The position numbers and the translations under genes were made by a program. A stretch of DNA of 64,000 bases from Pseudomonas sp. PH1b (GTDB lineage Bacteria > Pseudomonadota > Gammaproteobacteria > Pseudomonadales > Pseudomonadaceae): positions 1 to 64,000 of the forward strand of contig NZ_AYMU01000020.1 in assembly GCF_000633395.1 (NCBI RefSeq). The letters are read 5' to 3'. This document shows, in pieces, positions 8,699-17,438 of the stretch (positions are counted from its first letter, which is position 1; each line of letters opens with the position of its first letter). Under the pieces are notes generated by a model that saw only the letters and a list, made by a program, of their open reading frames with translations, made no database searches and was not told the DNA's origin.

Positions 8699-10456
8699 TC
8701 AGGCGAGCACAATGCCCAGATGGTAAAACGGGTAGAAAAGCGATCCGTCGGAGGAATGCCGGAAAATGTTATGCGGATGTATGAACGGTTCTAGATTCCG
8801 GAAATTGCCATTGGCTAGGCGGATTCTCGTGCAGACTCTGGATATCTCGACCAACGCCTCGGCCTGATTGTTGATCTCGATCAGAAGTCCTGAAATTTCC
8901 TCTTCTCCATACACTGCGCCTCTTCGAACTTTCTTGCGCTGAAGTTCAAACAGGTAGAACGAGCGGCTTGCAATCGTTATGCGCGCAACCAATATTCCTC
9001 GCCGGCGATTGGCATTGTCCTTGTAGCCCAGCCAAGTCCGGTTCTTGTCGGAAGGTGCCTCAGATAGTGTAAAGGCAGCCAGTGCCAACAATCTGAAGTC
9101 TTTGCTCTGCACAAAGCCTTCGCGCTCTGACAACCAAGCCACGCTTGAAAAGAACTTTTTGTGTTTTAGGCGTTGAAGCTCATCCCATACTGCTTGCAGT
9201 GCCCCTCCATTCCCCAGGACCCGCTTCGCGGTCGCAGTGAATTTGCCAACACCTTTGTCGTAGCCCTGAGGATCGCCGGTGGAGAATACTCTGGTTGTGC
9301 CCGGTGGGACGGGGACGGCGTTTTTCGGAAACAGCGATCGCTCCTCAAGTGTCACGGTATGGGGACATTTTGGCTCCAGAATCTGAAAATTCGGATCTGG
9401 TTTGGACCATTGCGCGGATCCCTGATCTGGCTCCTGACGGTCAGTGATAACAAAGGGATCCTGGGGTTTTGGTGTTTCAATCTTGACTCTGATCGTGTCG
9501 AGAAGGGCCTGATCCTTTTCGGGATCATCTTTGGAGTATGTAACCCGGCTTATCTCGTAAGGATGATCCTGCGGCTGGCTCATGCCTGTGATTTCGTAGC
9601 ACAGGAAGGTATTTCGGCTGTTGATCCAGCGACCGCGAACCATCAGCCTGGCGGGGCCCTGAAACCACGGTCTAACCCGCAGGCTCGTTTCTCTCATGTG
9701 TTTGCCATGTGCATTGTCCAGCTCTGAATAAAGTAGCTTGGCGACATGTTGGGTGTAGTCGCTGTACAGCGCGTGTGCCAGAAACAGCGCATCGTCGTCA
9801 GGAACTTTGGGGTGCGGCTTTACAAGCCAGGTGTGAGGATCTTTCTTGACGTCGGCATAGAGAAGCTCCTGCACCTTCGGCCACGGATAGGTGGTCAATA
9901 TTCTGGCCATGTCCGACGTGCTGCCATAACACCGGTAAAGGAACTCGATACAGGGGATTAGCAGGTTTTTTTCATTCGGTAGTGGGAAGCTGAGAAACTC
10001 GGTCAGCGCGTTTTCCGTTGGCTGGCTTCTAAGTGGATAATCGGTTTTGAAATAGGGGACGGGCTGATGATTGCCTTGGATAGTAACGTAAGACCAGGCA
10101 CCTTCAGTGAAGTCCACCGAAAACTCTTGGTCTTTTCCGAGATCGGTTTCGGCTATGCATTTTCCCCCTTTCCAAATGGTCCCCAGGCGAAAGCTTCCCA
10201 GGCGGCTTACCCCTATCAATGCTGGAGTCAGGCCGGCGGGCACGTCGTTGCGGTCTAAGAACCTGAAAATGACTTCCACGTACGGAATGCTTTCAGCTTC
10301 GAAGTTTTTCTTGATGCGCTCGTAAGACCAGACCACCACCGTTCCGTTGCGGATGTGCTTGATGGCTTCGCTGTCATCGGTAGTGCAGAGACTGTCGCGG
10401 GGCGGAACTCGCTTTATTCGATGGAACAATTCGCAACTCCGAATACGCAGGAGCAT
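8699..10456 (-). CDS. TnsE-like transposition protein
   Basis: A 585-residue protein resembling TnsE of Tn7 in several ordered blocks: a central IPCIEFLYRCYGS segment, a domain reading ARLMVRGRWINSRNTFLCYE (compare a LHVKGR...YLVEEI block recalled for Tn7 TnsE), and a C-terminal domain with FYLFELQRKK followed by a final helix (ISRVCTRIRLANGNFRN) and a conserved HPHNIF end. Known: TnsE directs Tn7 to replicating plasmids by binding the sliding clamp and 3' DNA ends. The other tns genes are not in the window, so it is separated from them or is a diverged relative. Assigned by recalled pattern, not by alignment. Confidence 0.6.
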   Translation of the reverse strand: MLLRIRSCELFHRIKRVPPRDSLCTTDDSEAIKHIRNGTVVVWSYERIKKNFEAESIPYVEVIFRFLDRNDVPAGLTPALIGVSRLGSFRLGTIWKGGKCIAETDLGKDQEFSVDFTEGAWSYVTIQGNHQPVPYFKTDYPLRSQPTENALTEFLSFPLPNEKNLLIPCIEFLYRCYGSTSDMARILTTYPWPKVQELLYADVKKDPHTWLVKPHPKVPDDDALFLAHALYSDYTQHVAKLLYSELDNAHGKHMRETSLRVRPWFQGPARLMVRGRWINSRNTFLCYEITGMSQPQDHPYEISRVTYSKDDPEKDQALLDTIRVKIETPKPQDPFVITDRQEPDQGSAQWSKPDPNFQILEPKCPHTVTLEERSLFPKNAVPVPPGTTRVFSTGDPQGYDKGVGKFTATAKRVLGNGGALQAVWDELQRLKHKKFFSSVAWLSEREGFVQSKDFRLLALAAFTLSEAPSDKNRTWLGYKDNANRRRGILVARITIASRSFYLFELQRKKVRRGAVYGEEEISGLLIEINNQAEALVEISRVCTRIRLANGNFRNLEPFIHPHNIFRHSSDGSLFYPFYHLGIVLA

Positions 10457-10633
10457 CTAGCTCGTCGCTGATTATGGGCTGACTAAGCTGGACTAAAAGC
10501 GTAATTCGCAAATCGTCCTGATCTGTTTGATGCTCCGCCAGAGGGCTCGTACGTTACCTGCAAAACCGCGTCTGCACCAAGTGACCAAACGATGACGCTG
10601 TCTGATCGTTTCTTCGCATGATGGCGAACAGAA

Positions 10634-11278
10634 TCAGAGTGACAATCCTTCCGTAGCTTGGGTGAGTAACTCCTCCACTAGGTGTGACCCGACGGTTGTA
10701 GAGAGCATTTCTATGGGAGTCTTGCCTGAAAACCGGGACTTCGGTTTGGACAGCCAGCGCATGGCCTTTTCGGTGTCGCCAAAAAAGGATTCGGCTAAGG
10801 CAATGGTGTGTGCCAGGCGAAACACGTGATCACTTTGGCTAGCGGTTAATCGCTCATCGGTAGCCAGCTTTGTTTTAAGCGCTGTGGTGGGAAAGATTGC
10901 GTCCAGAATATAGGCGCTGATGAGCCCTAAGTCGATCATTGCCGTAAGGGTGGTCGCCTCAAGGCCTGCCTCAATCATGTTGTGAATGTGCTGGACAGTG
11001 GCGTCCTCGGGAATACCAAGCAGCGCCGTCATGCGGCTTCGATACCTGGTGTCGAATTGAGCGCGTTTCAGGTTGAGCACTCTGAGAGACTCACGCCCCA
11101 TGTCGCGGATTGGCGTCAGAATAATTGTGTCGCCGGTGACGGTGATCTCCAGATCGTCTCCAATCGCCAAGCCCATTTCCTCAAGGAGCGCAGCAGGCAA
11201 ATTGACGATCACGTCGCCACTGCCATCGTTGGTGGCTTGGGCCAAAGCGGTCCAGCGTTTGCCTTCCTTCATCGTCAT
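10634..11278 (-). CDS. Antitoxin-like protein: AbrB + Xre-like + MbcA/ParS toxin-binding domain
   Basis: A 214-residue protein with three parts. Residues 1-55 are an AbrB/MazE-type swapped-hairpin domain (VIVNLPAALLEEMGLAIGDD). Residues about 75-130 are a helical Xre-like domain. Residues about 140-214 are the DUF2384/MbcA-ParS-Xre toxin-binding domain (RLAHTIALAESFFGD, then KTPIEMLSTTVG). Antitoxins of RES/MbcT toxins carry the last two parts; the extra AbrB domain would add a second DNA-binding unit. No RES-domain toxin is seen on either side. The gene stands alone with 176 bp upstream of the TnsE-like gene and about 200 bp on its other side. Confidence 0.75.
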   Translation of the reverse strand: MTMKEGKRWTALAQATNDGSGDVIVNLPAALLEEMGLAIGDDLEITVTGDTIILTPIRDMGRESLRVLNLKRAQFDTRYRSRMTALLGIPEDATVQHIHNMIEAGLEATTLTAMIDLGLISAYILDAIFPTTALKTKLATDERLTASQSDHVFRLAHTIALAESFFGDTEKAMRWLSKPKSRFSGKTPIEMLSTTVGSHLVEELLTQATEGLSL

Positions 11279-11483
11279 TCACCCGATACGTCGTCAGCCA
11301 AAGGGATGTCCAATGCTCGCGCCTGCAGCGACGCTTGTCATGGAATAAAAGAGAGTTGGTCCAGTGACAGACCTGAAATTGCGATAAGTGGTCCGTCCGG
11401 CGATGGATGAGTTTTGGAGCGGCCCTGTCTTGGAGCCGTAAGGGCATTACAACGGCGACAGAGGGCGCGCGGGTGTGGCCGGT

Positions 11484-11879
11484 TCAGCTCAGGCTCAGGA
11501 GGTCACTCAGCGTGATGCTCTGGCGTGTGCCCATACCAAGAAGGACATAAAGCGTGTTTTTTGTGAAAAAAAGCCCTTCGCCTTCGTATTTCAGTTGAAA
11601 CGTGCTGCGCACCCAGTCGCCTGAATTAAAGCGCCCGCGACTGTCGAACACGACGTTGTGTGCGTAGACCAGCGCCGGTTCCAAACCACGGGAATGCAAA
11701 GCGTCATATCCTTCGCCGCAGGGCTCCAGTTCGAGTAGGACCCAGTCTCGCACCAGGCAAAACGATTGCTGGCCAAAATTGGTTTGGACAAAGCTGGCTG
11801 CGTCTTCCGCTGACAAGTCACAACCCTTGACGATCTCTCCCTGCCCGTTCAAAAGTTGCTGCAATCGTGCGAGATCCAT
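11484..11879 (-). CDS. Unknown small protein, 131 aa
   Basis: The ATG at 11879 is chosen because GGAGGG lies about 9 bases upstream; the open frame extends further but has no site there. The protein is soluble, with an N-terminal helix and a beta-rich C-terminal half (STFQLKYEGEGLFFTKN, then YVLLGMGTRQSITL). Proteins with this C-terminal pattern occur as single hypothetical genes in Pseudomonas; a DUF assignment was not made with confidence. The minus-strand gene upstream of it is the sirtuin remnant. Function unknown. Confidence 0.6.
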   Translation of the reverse strand: MDLARLQQLLNGQGEIVKGCDLSAEDAASFVQTNFGQQSFCLVRDWVLLELEPCGEGYDALHSRGLEPALVYAHNVVFDSRGRFNSGDWVRSTFQLKYEGEGLFFTKNTLYVLLGMGTRQSITLSDLLSLS

Positions 11880-12288
11880 TACGCAATGCCCTCCGGAGAA
11901 TGGCTTTTGAATGTGCGGTGGCTGCCTCTGGAAGGCCGCTCGCTGTATGGATAGTACACCGCTAGATTGCCAAGCAGCGGGGGAAGTAATAACTTGCATC
12001 ACCTTGCTCTTAACCGTCAAAACCGTAGGCAACGCCACGGATGGCGTTATTCCTTATAGACGTCGTGAGAATGATGGACGTAACCTAATTTCCGCTTGCG
12101 AAGTGGTTTGGGTGTTTTATTCTCGTGCCGTTGAAATTGTGCGCAGTGATAAAAGCCTGTTGAGGCAATTAGATTTTTGACTGTGAAATCCGCATTTTCC
12201 AGAAACTTCGCAACTTGGTGGTGGCCAGTTCATGTAAGTGAAAGCCGAATTTCAATGAAGAAAATACTAAAATCTCAGTGGTTTACTA
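11880..12288. other. AT-richer intergenic stretch
   Basis: About 400 bp without a supported gene. The right half (12060-12288) is clearly richer in A+T than its surroundings and must hold the promoter for the membrane protein at 12289. No repeat or clear hairpin was seen. Confidence 0.5.
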
Positions 12289-12732
12289 ATGTTTAAAGAA
12301 ATTATGGATGCGCTTGGAAAAGTAGGATCTAGGTCGCTAACTATCGTGTTAATTGCACTTGCGATCTCAACTTTTGCGGACAATGGAGGCCCTATTGCCG
12401 ACCCTTTTTCGAAGATCAGTCTAATTCTGCCGTTTCTGGTGTTTTTTTCATCGCTGCTGCTCGTGTGTTGGGTTGATTTGATTCATCGTTTGAATAGCCG
12501 GTTGGCTGATCATGATCAGGCAAGCTGGGGGCCGCTGCTTGGAGGCTCACTTTTGGCGTTTTGCTTGACCGTGACTTTTTGGTATGTATCTCACGTGCCT
12601 GAACCGCTGAACCTGAAGCTTTTTGGCATGCCCAATTTCATTCGCCTTTTTGCGCTTTATCTCTTCGCTATTGAAACCATCAATATTGGTCGGTCCTTCC
12701 GTCAAAGGGAGAGAACCGCAAAGCTGGGATGA
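12289..12732 (+). CDS. Unknown small inner-membrane protein
   Basis: A 147-residue protein with three or four hydrophobic segments: about residues 14-30 (LTIVLIALAIS), 42-64 (ISLILPFLVFFSSLLLVCWV), 84-102 (LLGGSLLAFCLTVTFWYVS) and a weaker one near 120-136 (IRLFALYLFAIETI). The C-terminus is basic (RQRERTAK) and probably cytoplasmic. Base composition is lower in G+C than the core genes. No family recognised. It is a single gene between an AT-rich stretch and the sirtuin remnant. A membrane component of a defence or toxin system is possible but unsupported. Confidence 0.6.
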   Translation: MFKEIMDALGKVGSRSLTIVLIALAISTFADNGGPIADPFSKISLILPFLVFFSSLLLVCWVDLIHRLNSRLADHDQASWGPLLGGSLLAFCLTVTFWYVSHVPEPLNLKLFGMPNFIRLFALYLFAIETINIGRSFRQRERTAKLG

Positions 12733-12766
12733 TGCGGGTAATGAGGTTCGCGCGACCGTTCTTCAA

Positions 12767-13535
12767 TCAGGCTGAGGGTTGAGGGGGCATCAGCGAAACG
12801 AGGCTCGGGACATGTTCAGTGGCGCGTCCCACTAAACAAAGCTCCCGAATGCTTGGCTCAGCAACTTGCTCGGGGTTGATGTGCACCACGTAGGCGCCAG
12901 CCTGCAAGGCCATCATGGGAATTTCGGCCGCCGGGAAGACAACCCCCGAAGTGCCTATCGAAAGCAGAAGATCACTATCTCTGGCCGCCAGAACCGCTCG
13001 TTTCCACGCAGCTGCTGGTAGATCTTGCCCGAACCACACAACACCCGGTCGTAGTTTTCCGTTACACCGCGGACAACGCGGCGGCGACCCTCAAGCCTTC
13101 AACGTTGACCAGTTCCTCGAAAGATGAAGCAGGGGGTACGCGATGGCATGCAAAGCATTTGGGTTGTGCGAGGCTGCCGTGTAGATGAATCACCTCCGAT
13201 GATCCGGCCCGCTCATGTAGGTCATCAATGTTTTGGGTGACCACCGTCACCTCTCGGAGGTTGGCCAATTGCGCAATGGCGTGATGTGCAGCATTTGGCG
13301 TGGCTTGTGCGACTTGGGTTCTGCGCCACAAGTACCAACCCCATACCAATGCCGCGTCCTTTCGAAAAGCGCTAGATGTTTCAAGCAATTGGGGGTCATG
13401 GCGAGCCCATATTCCGGTCAATGGGTCTCGGAACGTGGGTATACCGCTTTCTGCGGAGACGCCAGCGCCTGTGAACACCACAATTCGCTTCGCATTGCCG
13501 ATCAGTGCAGCTACCGCTTCGATGGTAGTGGTCAT
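12767..13535 (-). pseudogene. SIR2-family NAD-dependent deacylase, frameshifted
   Basis: Start at 13535, with GGAG a few bases upstream. The first frame has the sirtuin motifs FTGAGVSAESGIPTFR, TQNIDDLHERAG, the catalytic HLHGS and the first zinc pair CFAC. It runs into a stop just after 13076. The second zinc pair CPRCNG is encoded at 13058-13075 in another frame, followed by VVWFGQDLP, the GTSGVVFPA NAD-binding stretch and a normal C-terminus ending at 12767. One extra base (near 13076) explains the break. Joined, the protein would be a normal bacterial sirtuin of about 255 residues. Either a real inactivating mutation or a sequencing error. Confidence 0.85.
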
Positions 13536-13790
13536 CGCGCCTCCAGTGAAAGCGCTACCTGGGATTATCGTTGTCACTTATCAAGTCTGACCTTGAGCAT
13601 ACAGCGGCGTTCGCGGCCAGCAATGCACCATTCACATGGAGATGAAACGCGATAAGCGTGTTGAAGGCTGTAAGAGATGATTTGCCAGGCGTAAGTGAGC
13701 GTGAACGGCGTTCAATGACCATGACCGGACCGAAAGGCCCGTATTTACAGGGCGCTCTCGAAAATCAGTCGTCAGTTCAACCAATGTTCC

Positions 13791-13836
13791 AGTTGCATTT
13801 ATTTCCGTTTAGTTGCATTTATTTCCAAATGTCACA
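13791..13836. repeat. Element terminus with two 16-bp direct repeats (TnsB-site-like)
   Basis: AGTTGCATTTATTTCC occurs at 13791-13806 and exactly again at 13811-13826, a 20-bp periodicity. The terminal TGTCACA follows at 13830-13836, then comM sequence begins. Repeated sites of about 20 bp beside a TGT/ACA terminus are how Tn7-type ends are built. A weaker third copy may lie at 13774-13790 (AGTTCAACCAATGTTCC). Confidence 0.8.
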
Positions 13837-14682
13837 GCCGCCGCCTACCAGCGCTGGACCTGAGGCTGAATGGTGAGGCTGGCGAAATGGTCGCTGCGGC
13901 CAATGACGCAGGGGCGTGTGGCTGCTCACCGATTGAATCGCCGCCACCTCCAGGGCTTCGTCTTCCTGAAGCGGCGGCAGCAGGCCAGGCAGGCGGCTGG
14001 CCAGCAAGGTCTTGCCGGTGCCCGGCGGTCCACTGAACAGCAGATTGTGGGCTCCGGCGGCGGCGATCAGCAGGGCGCGCTTGGCGGCGAGCTGGCCCTG
14101 GACTTCGCTCAGGTCGGGGTAGGGCGGTGGATTCGGGGGGAGACCATCGCTGACATGGGGCGCGATGGGGGCGTGCCCGTTGAAATGGGCCACCGCTTCC
14201 AGCAGATGATCCACGGCGATTACTTCGAGGCCTGAAGCCAGGCAGGCTTCTTGCGCATTGGCGCGAGGCACCAGCAGGGTGCGTCCGGCATCACGTGCCG
14301 CCAGCGCCGCCGGCAGCACGCCGCGTACCGGACGCACAGCACCGGACAAGGCCAGTTCACCGAGGCACTCCATGTTGTCCAGGGCCAGGGCCGGTACCTG
14401 CATGCTAGCGGCGAGGATGCCCAGGGCAATGGCCAGGTCGAAGCGTCCACCGTCCTTGGGCAGGTCGGCCGGGGCCAGGTTGAGGGTGATGCGGCGGGCA
14501 GGGAAGTCGAAGCCGGCGTTGAGGATGGCGCTGCGCACCCGGTCCTTGCTTTCCTTGACGGCGGTTTCCGGCAGGCCGACCAGGGTTAGGCTGGGCAGGC
14601 CGTTGGCCAGATGCACTTCAACGCTGACAGCCGGGGCCTGTACGCCCACTTGGGCGCGGCTGTGGATGATTGCCAGGGACAT
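13837..14682 (-). pseudogene. comM: comM (yifB) 5' part, interrupted by the mobile element
   Basis: Encodes the first 282 residues of the YifB/ComM Mg-chelatase-like AAA+ helicase, which promotes branch migration during natural transformation. Present: the N-terminal domain, the linker and Walker A GPPGTGKT at residues 218-225. The reading frame follows the family to HSASGPALVGGG, then enters the element (CDIWK, stop at 13819-13821). Walker B and the C-terminal domain, roughly the last 215 of about 497 residues, are missing here and should lie beyond the element's left end. GGAAG precedes the ATG at 14682. The bases GCCGC at 13837-13841 are the likely target duplication. Confidence 0.9.
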
Positions 14683-14840
14683 CGAAAGACTTCCTTGAAA
14701 CAGCGGGAGCCGCGTCCTGCGGTGCTGCAAGGATAGTTGAGGGGAGTGGGGCGATGGCAGCTTGAATGCAGACAGGATATGTCGTCGGCGCTGTCGTGGC
14801 TGTCGCCCGCAGGGCGGGGCCTGCAGGCGAATGCATCAGT

Positions 14841-15101
14841 TCACTGGGCGGGCGGAGTGAGCCGGGCTTCCAGCTCGGCCACCTTGGCCTCCAGGCTTTC
14901 CAGGCGCGCCCGGGTGCGGGCCAAAACCACCATCTGACTGTCGAACTCTTCCCGGCTGACCAGGTCCAGCTTGCTGAAGCCGCTTTGCAGCAGGGCCTTG
15001 AACTGGCTTTCGATTTCGTTGCGGGGCAGGGGCGTGTCACCGCTGAGCAAACGCGAGGCGTGGCCGCTCAGGGCGTCGAGAAGGTCTTTGGGCGCGAGCA
15101 T
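14841..15101 (-). CDS. ubiK: Ubiquinone biosynthesis accessory factor UbiK
   Basis: An 86-residue protein of the YqiC/BMFP family. It matches in length and layout: an N-terminal amphipathic region (LDALSGHASRLLSG) and a C-terminal coiled coil (residues about 50-80, RTRARLESLEAKVAELEARL). Known: UbiK binds UbiJ and helps the aerobic Ubi complex on the membrane. The gene lies just upstream of comM on the same strand, as in other pseudomonads. The ATG at 15101 is the first in-frame ATG that gives the family length. Confidence 0.9.
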   Translation of the reverse strand: MLAPKDLLDALSGHASRLLSGDTPLPRNEIESQFKALLQSGFSKLDLVSREEFDSQMVVLARTRARLESLEAKVAELEARLTPPAQ

Positions 15102-15517
15102 GGGAGTGTCCTGAATAGCAGATGGCTCGCAGTGTATCACGCACGACAGAGGGGCTTGCGGGTGGCCGGTCTGCACGTTTTTTGCGCATCTGGCCGGGCG
15201 CCCGCGCACCGTTATTGTGCGTATCCGGGGCCTCGATTTGCGGTATGCCTCGGCGGTTGCGGGCAAAGGACTGAAATCACTGATTTTTCCCGAGATGGCA
15301 AGCTTTCTGCTTAGACCCTGGTGACCCATGCACTGATGCAGTCGCTGTGATGAATGCAGTGCGACAGGCGGAACGGGAAGTGTTTCGTCCGGGGCGGTTA
15401 GCTGGCGTCGGCCTGGCTGAGGAAGGCCGACGATGCGTTACAAAGCCAGGCACTGCGCTTAGACTTGAGCCGGGTTTGTTTTCCTGGGGCAAGTCCACCA
15501 ATTCGGGAGAGAGTTTC
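15102..15517. other. Divergent ubiK/glnK intergenic region
   Basis: About 415 bp with no gene. It contains promoters in both directions and a TGCA-CTGA-TGCA palindrome at 15328-15339 that could be a regulator site. A sigma-54-like element is described separately. Confidence 0.5.
15403..15418 (+). promoter_or_regulatory. Possible sigma-54 promoter of glnK-amtB
   Basis: TGGCGTCGGCCTGGCT keeps the GG-N10-GC spacing and part of the TGGCAC-N5-TTGC consensus. It lies about 100 bases before glnK. Known: glnK-amtB is NtrC/sigma-54 controlled in proteobacteria. The match is imperfect. Confidence 0.3.
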
Positions 15518-15856
15518 ATGAAGCTAGTCACTGCCATCATCAAGCCGTTCAAGTTGGACGACGTGCGCGAGTCGCTGTCCGAAATCGGCGTGCAGGGCAT
15601 TACCGTTACTGAGGTCAAAGGCTTCGGCCGGCAGAAGGGTCACACCGAGCTGTATCGCGGTGCGGAGTATGTAGTCGACTTCCTGCCCAAGGTGAAGATC
15701 GATGTCGCCATTGACGACAAGGATCTTGACCGGGTTATCGAGGCGATAACCAAGGCTGCCAACACCGGCAAGATCGGTGACGGCAAGATCTTCGTGGTCA
15801 ATCTGGAACAGGCTATTCGCATCCGTACCGGCGAAACCGATACCGACGCAATCTAA
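15518..15856 (+). CDS. glnK: Nitrogen regulatory PII protein GlnK
   Basis: 112 residues, the exact PII length. Tyr51 (RGAEY at 47-51), the uridylylation site, is in the T-loop; GKIGDGKIFV (about residues 84-93) and the C-terminal RIRTGETDTDAI match the B- and C-loop signatures. Known: PII senses glutamine and 2-oxoglutarate and controls NtrB, adenylyltransferase and AmtB. It lies 33 bases before amtB, the usual glnK-amtB operon. GAGAGAG before the ATG serves as ribosome-binding site. Confidence 0.97.
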   Translation: MKLVTAIIKPFKLDDVRESLSEIGVQGITVTEVKGFGRQKGHTELYRGAEYVVDFLPKVKIDVAIDDKDLDRVIEAITKAANTGKIGDGKIFVVNLEQAIRIRTGETDTDAI

Positions 15857-15889
15857 GCCGCCAAACCCAACGCCCCAGGAGAAAACAAT

Positions 15890-17227
15890 ATGACTCTGCG
15901 TAAATTCGCAGGGCTAGGAGCCCTTTTGCCCCTCGTAATGCCAGGCCTGGCCATGGCGGCAGACGAAGCGGCGGCTCCAGTCCTCAACTCCGGCGATACC
16001 GCCTGGATGCTGACCTCCACAGCCCTGGTGCTGTTCATGACGATTCCTGGCCTGGCGCTGTTCTACGGCGGCATGGTGCGGTCGAAAAACATTCTTTCGG
16101 TGATGATGCAGTGTTTCGCCATTACCGGCCTGATCACGGTCCTGTGGTTCATCTACGGCTACAGCATGGCGTTCGATACCACCGGGATGGAAGCCGGCGT
16201 GGTCAATCTCAATTCCTTCGTGGGCGGCTTTTCCAAGGCGTTCCTGGCGGGTATCACTCCGGCCAGCCTCACCGGTCCGGCCGCGTTGTTCCCTGAAGCG
16301 GTGTTCGTCACCTTTCAGATGACCTTCGCCATCATCACCCCGGCGCTGATCGTCGGTGCCTTCGCCGAGCGGATGAAGTTCTCTGCGATGCTGATCTTCA
16401 TGGGCGTGTGGTTCACCCTGGTGTATGCGCCGATCGCGCACATGGTCTGGAGCGGCCCGGGTTCCTTGCTGGGCGATTGGGGCGTGCTGGATTTTGCCGG
16501 CGGCACCGTGGTGCATATCAATGCCGGTATTGCCGGCCTGGTGGCCTGCCTGGTGCTGGGCAAGCGCAAAGGCTTCCCGACCACCCCCATGGCGCCCCAT
16601 AACCTGGGCTATACCCTGATGGGCGCGGCCATGCTGTGGATCGGCTGGTTTGGTTTCAACGCCGGTTCTGCCGCCGCCGCCAATGGCACCGCCGGCATGG
16701 CCATGCTGGTGACTCAGATTGCAACTGCCGCCGCAGCGTTGGGCTGGATGTTTGCCGAGTGGCTCACCCACGGCAAGCCCAGTGCCCTGGGTATCGCTTC
16801 GGGCGTGGTGGCCGGCCTGGTGGCAATCACCCCGGCCGCTGGCACCGTGGGCCCGATGGGGGCTCTGATCATCGGTCTGTCGGCGGGCGTGGTGTGCTTC
16901 TTCTGTGCCACCAGCCTCAAGCGCAAGCTGGGCTATGACGATTCCCTGGATGCCTTCGGCGTACACGGCATCGGCGGTATCCTCGGTGCGATCCTTACCG
17001 GTGTCTTTGCTGCTCCGTCCCTGGGTGGTTTCGGCACGGTGACCGACATCGCCGCCCAAGTCTGGATCCAGGCCAAAGGCGTGGGGTTCACGGTGATCTA
17101 CACCGCCATCGTCACCTTCATCATCCTCAAGGTCCTGGATGCGGTCATGGGGCTGCGGGTTACCGAAGAAGAGGAAGCGGTCGGTCTCGACCTGGCCCAG
17201 CACAACGAGCGCGGTTACAACCTGTAA
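15890..17227 (+). CDS. amtB: Ammonium transporter AmtB
   Basis: A 445-residue polytopic membrane protein. The N-terminus (MTLRKFAGLGALLPLVMPGLAMA) is a cleavable signal peptide, followed by the 11 transmembrane helices of the Amt family, with family signatures such as GLALFYGGMVRSKN and DFAGGTVVHINAGIAGL (pore histidine region) and AFGVHGIGGILG. Known: it conducts ammonia and is blocked by non-uridylylated GlnK. It is second in the glnK operon and followed by a strong terminator. Confidence 0.97.
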   Translation: MTLRKFAGLGALLPLVMPGLAMAADEAAAPVLNSGDTAWMLTSTALVLFMTIPGLALFYGGMVRSKNILSVMMQCFAITGLITVLWFIYGYSMAFDTTGMEAGVVNLNSFVGGFSKAFLAGITPASLTGPAALFPEAVFVTFQMTFAIITPALIVGAFAERMKFSAMLIFMGVWFTLVYAPIAHMVWSGPGSLLGDWGVLDFAGGTVVHINAGIAGLVACLVLGKRKGFPTTPMAPHNLGYTLMGAAMLWIGWFGFNAGSAAAANGTAGMAMLVTQIATAAAALGWMFAEWLTHGKPSALGIASGVVAGLVAITPAAGTVGPMGALIIGLSAGVVCFFCATSLKRKLGYDDSLDAFGVHGIGGILGAILTGVFAAPSLGGFGTVTDIAAQVWIQAKGVGFTVIYTAIVTFIILKVLDAVMGLRVTEEEEAVGLDLAQHNERGYNL

Positions 17228-17245
17228 TCATCGTCGAAACAAAAA

Positions 17246-17271
17246 GCCCGGCTTCGGTCGGGCATTTTTTT
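17246..17271 (+). terminator. Terminator of glnK-amtB
   Basis: GCCCG (17246-17250) pairs with CGGGC (17259-17263), followed by seven Ts. Confidence 0.85.
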
Positions 17272-17438
17272 GCCTGGCGTTTGTCATTGAAAAAGGCTGA
17301 AAGGATTTTCTGGTGAGCCTTGGCGTGTTTGCCATGGCGATTTTTACCAGGGCAAATGCTTACACTAAAGCAGGATTATTCGGCGCTTTGTTTTTTCCCT
17401 GAGCGCGCTAGAATGCGCGCCGAAGCGTGGAGAACGGT

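Larger units (their letters stand above)
1..13836. mobile_element. Right part of a Tn7/Tn6022-like element inserted in comM (left end outside window)
   Basis: Everything from the window start to 13836 is non-syntenic accessory DNA ending abruptly inside comM. The right terminus reads TGTCACA on the plus strand (TGTGACA from outside in), preceded by two identical 16-bp repeats, and directly abuts comM codons. Known: Tn7-superfamily ends start with TGT, carry TnsB repeats and give a 5-bp duplication; the Tn6022/AbaR branch targets comM. A TnsE-like gene lies inside. Inferred: cargo region of such an element, with transposase genes to the left. The duplication cannot be verified because the other end is not visible. 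Confidence 0.75.

Noticed and set aside
15914..17203. 429-codon open frame antisense to amtB
   Set aside because: Compositional shadow of a GC-rich gene; no family pattern, and amtB is certain.
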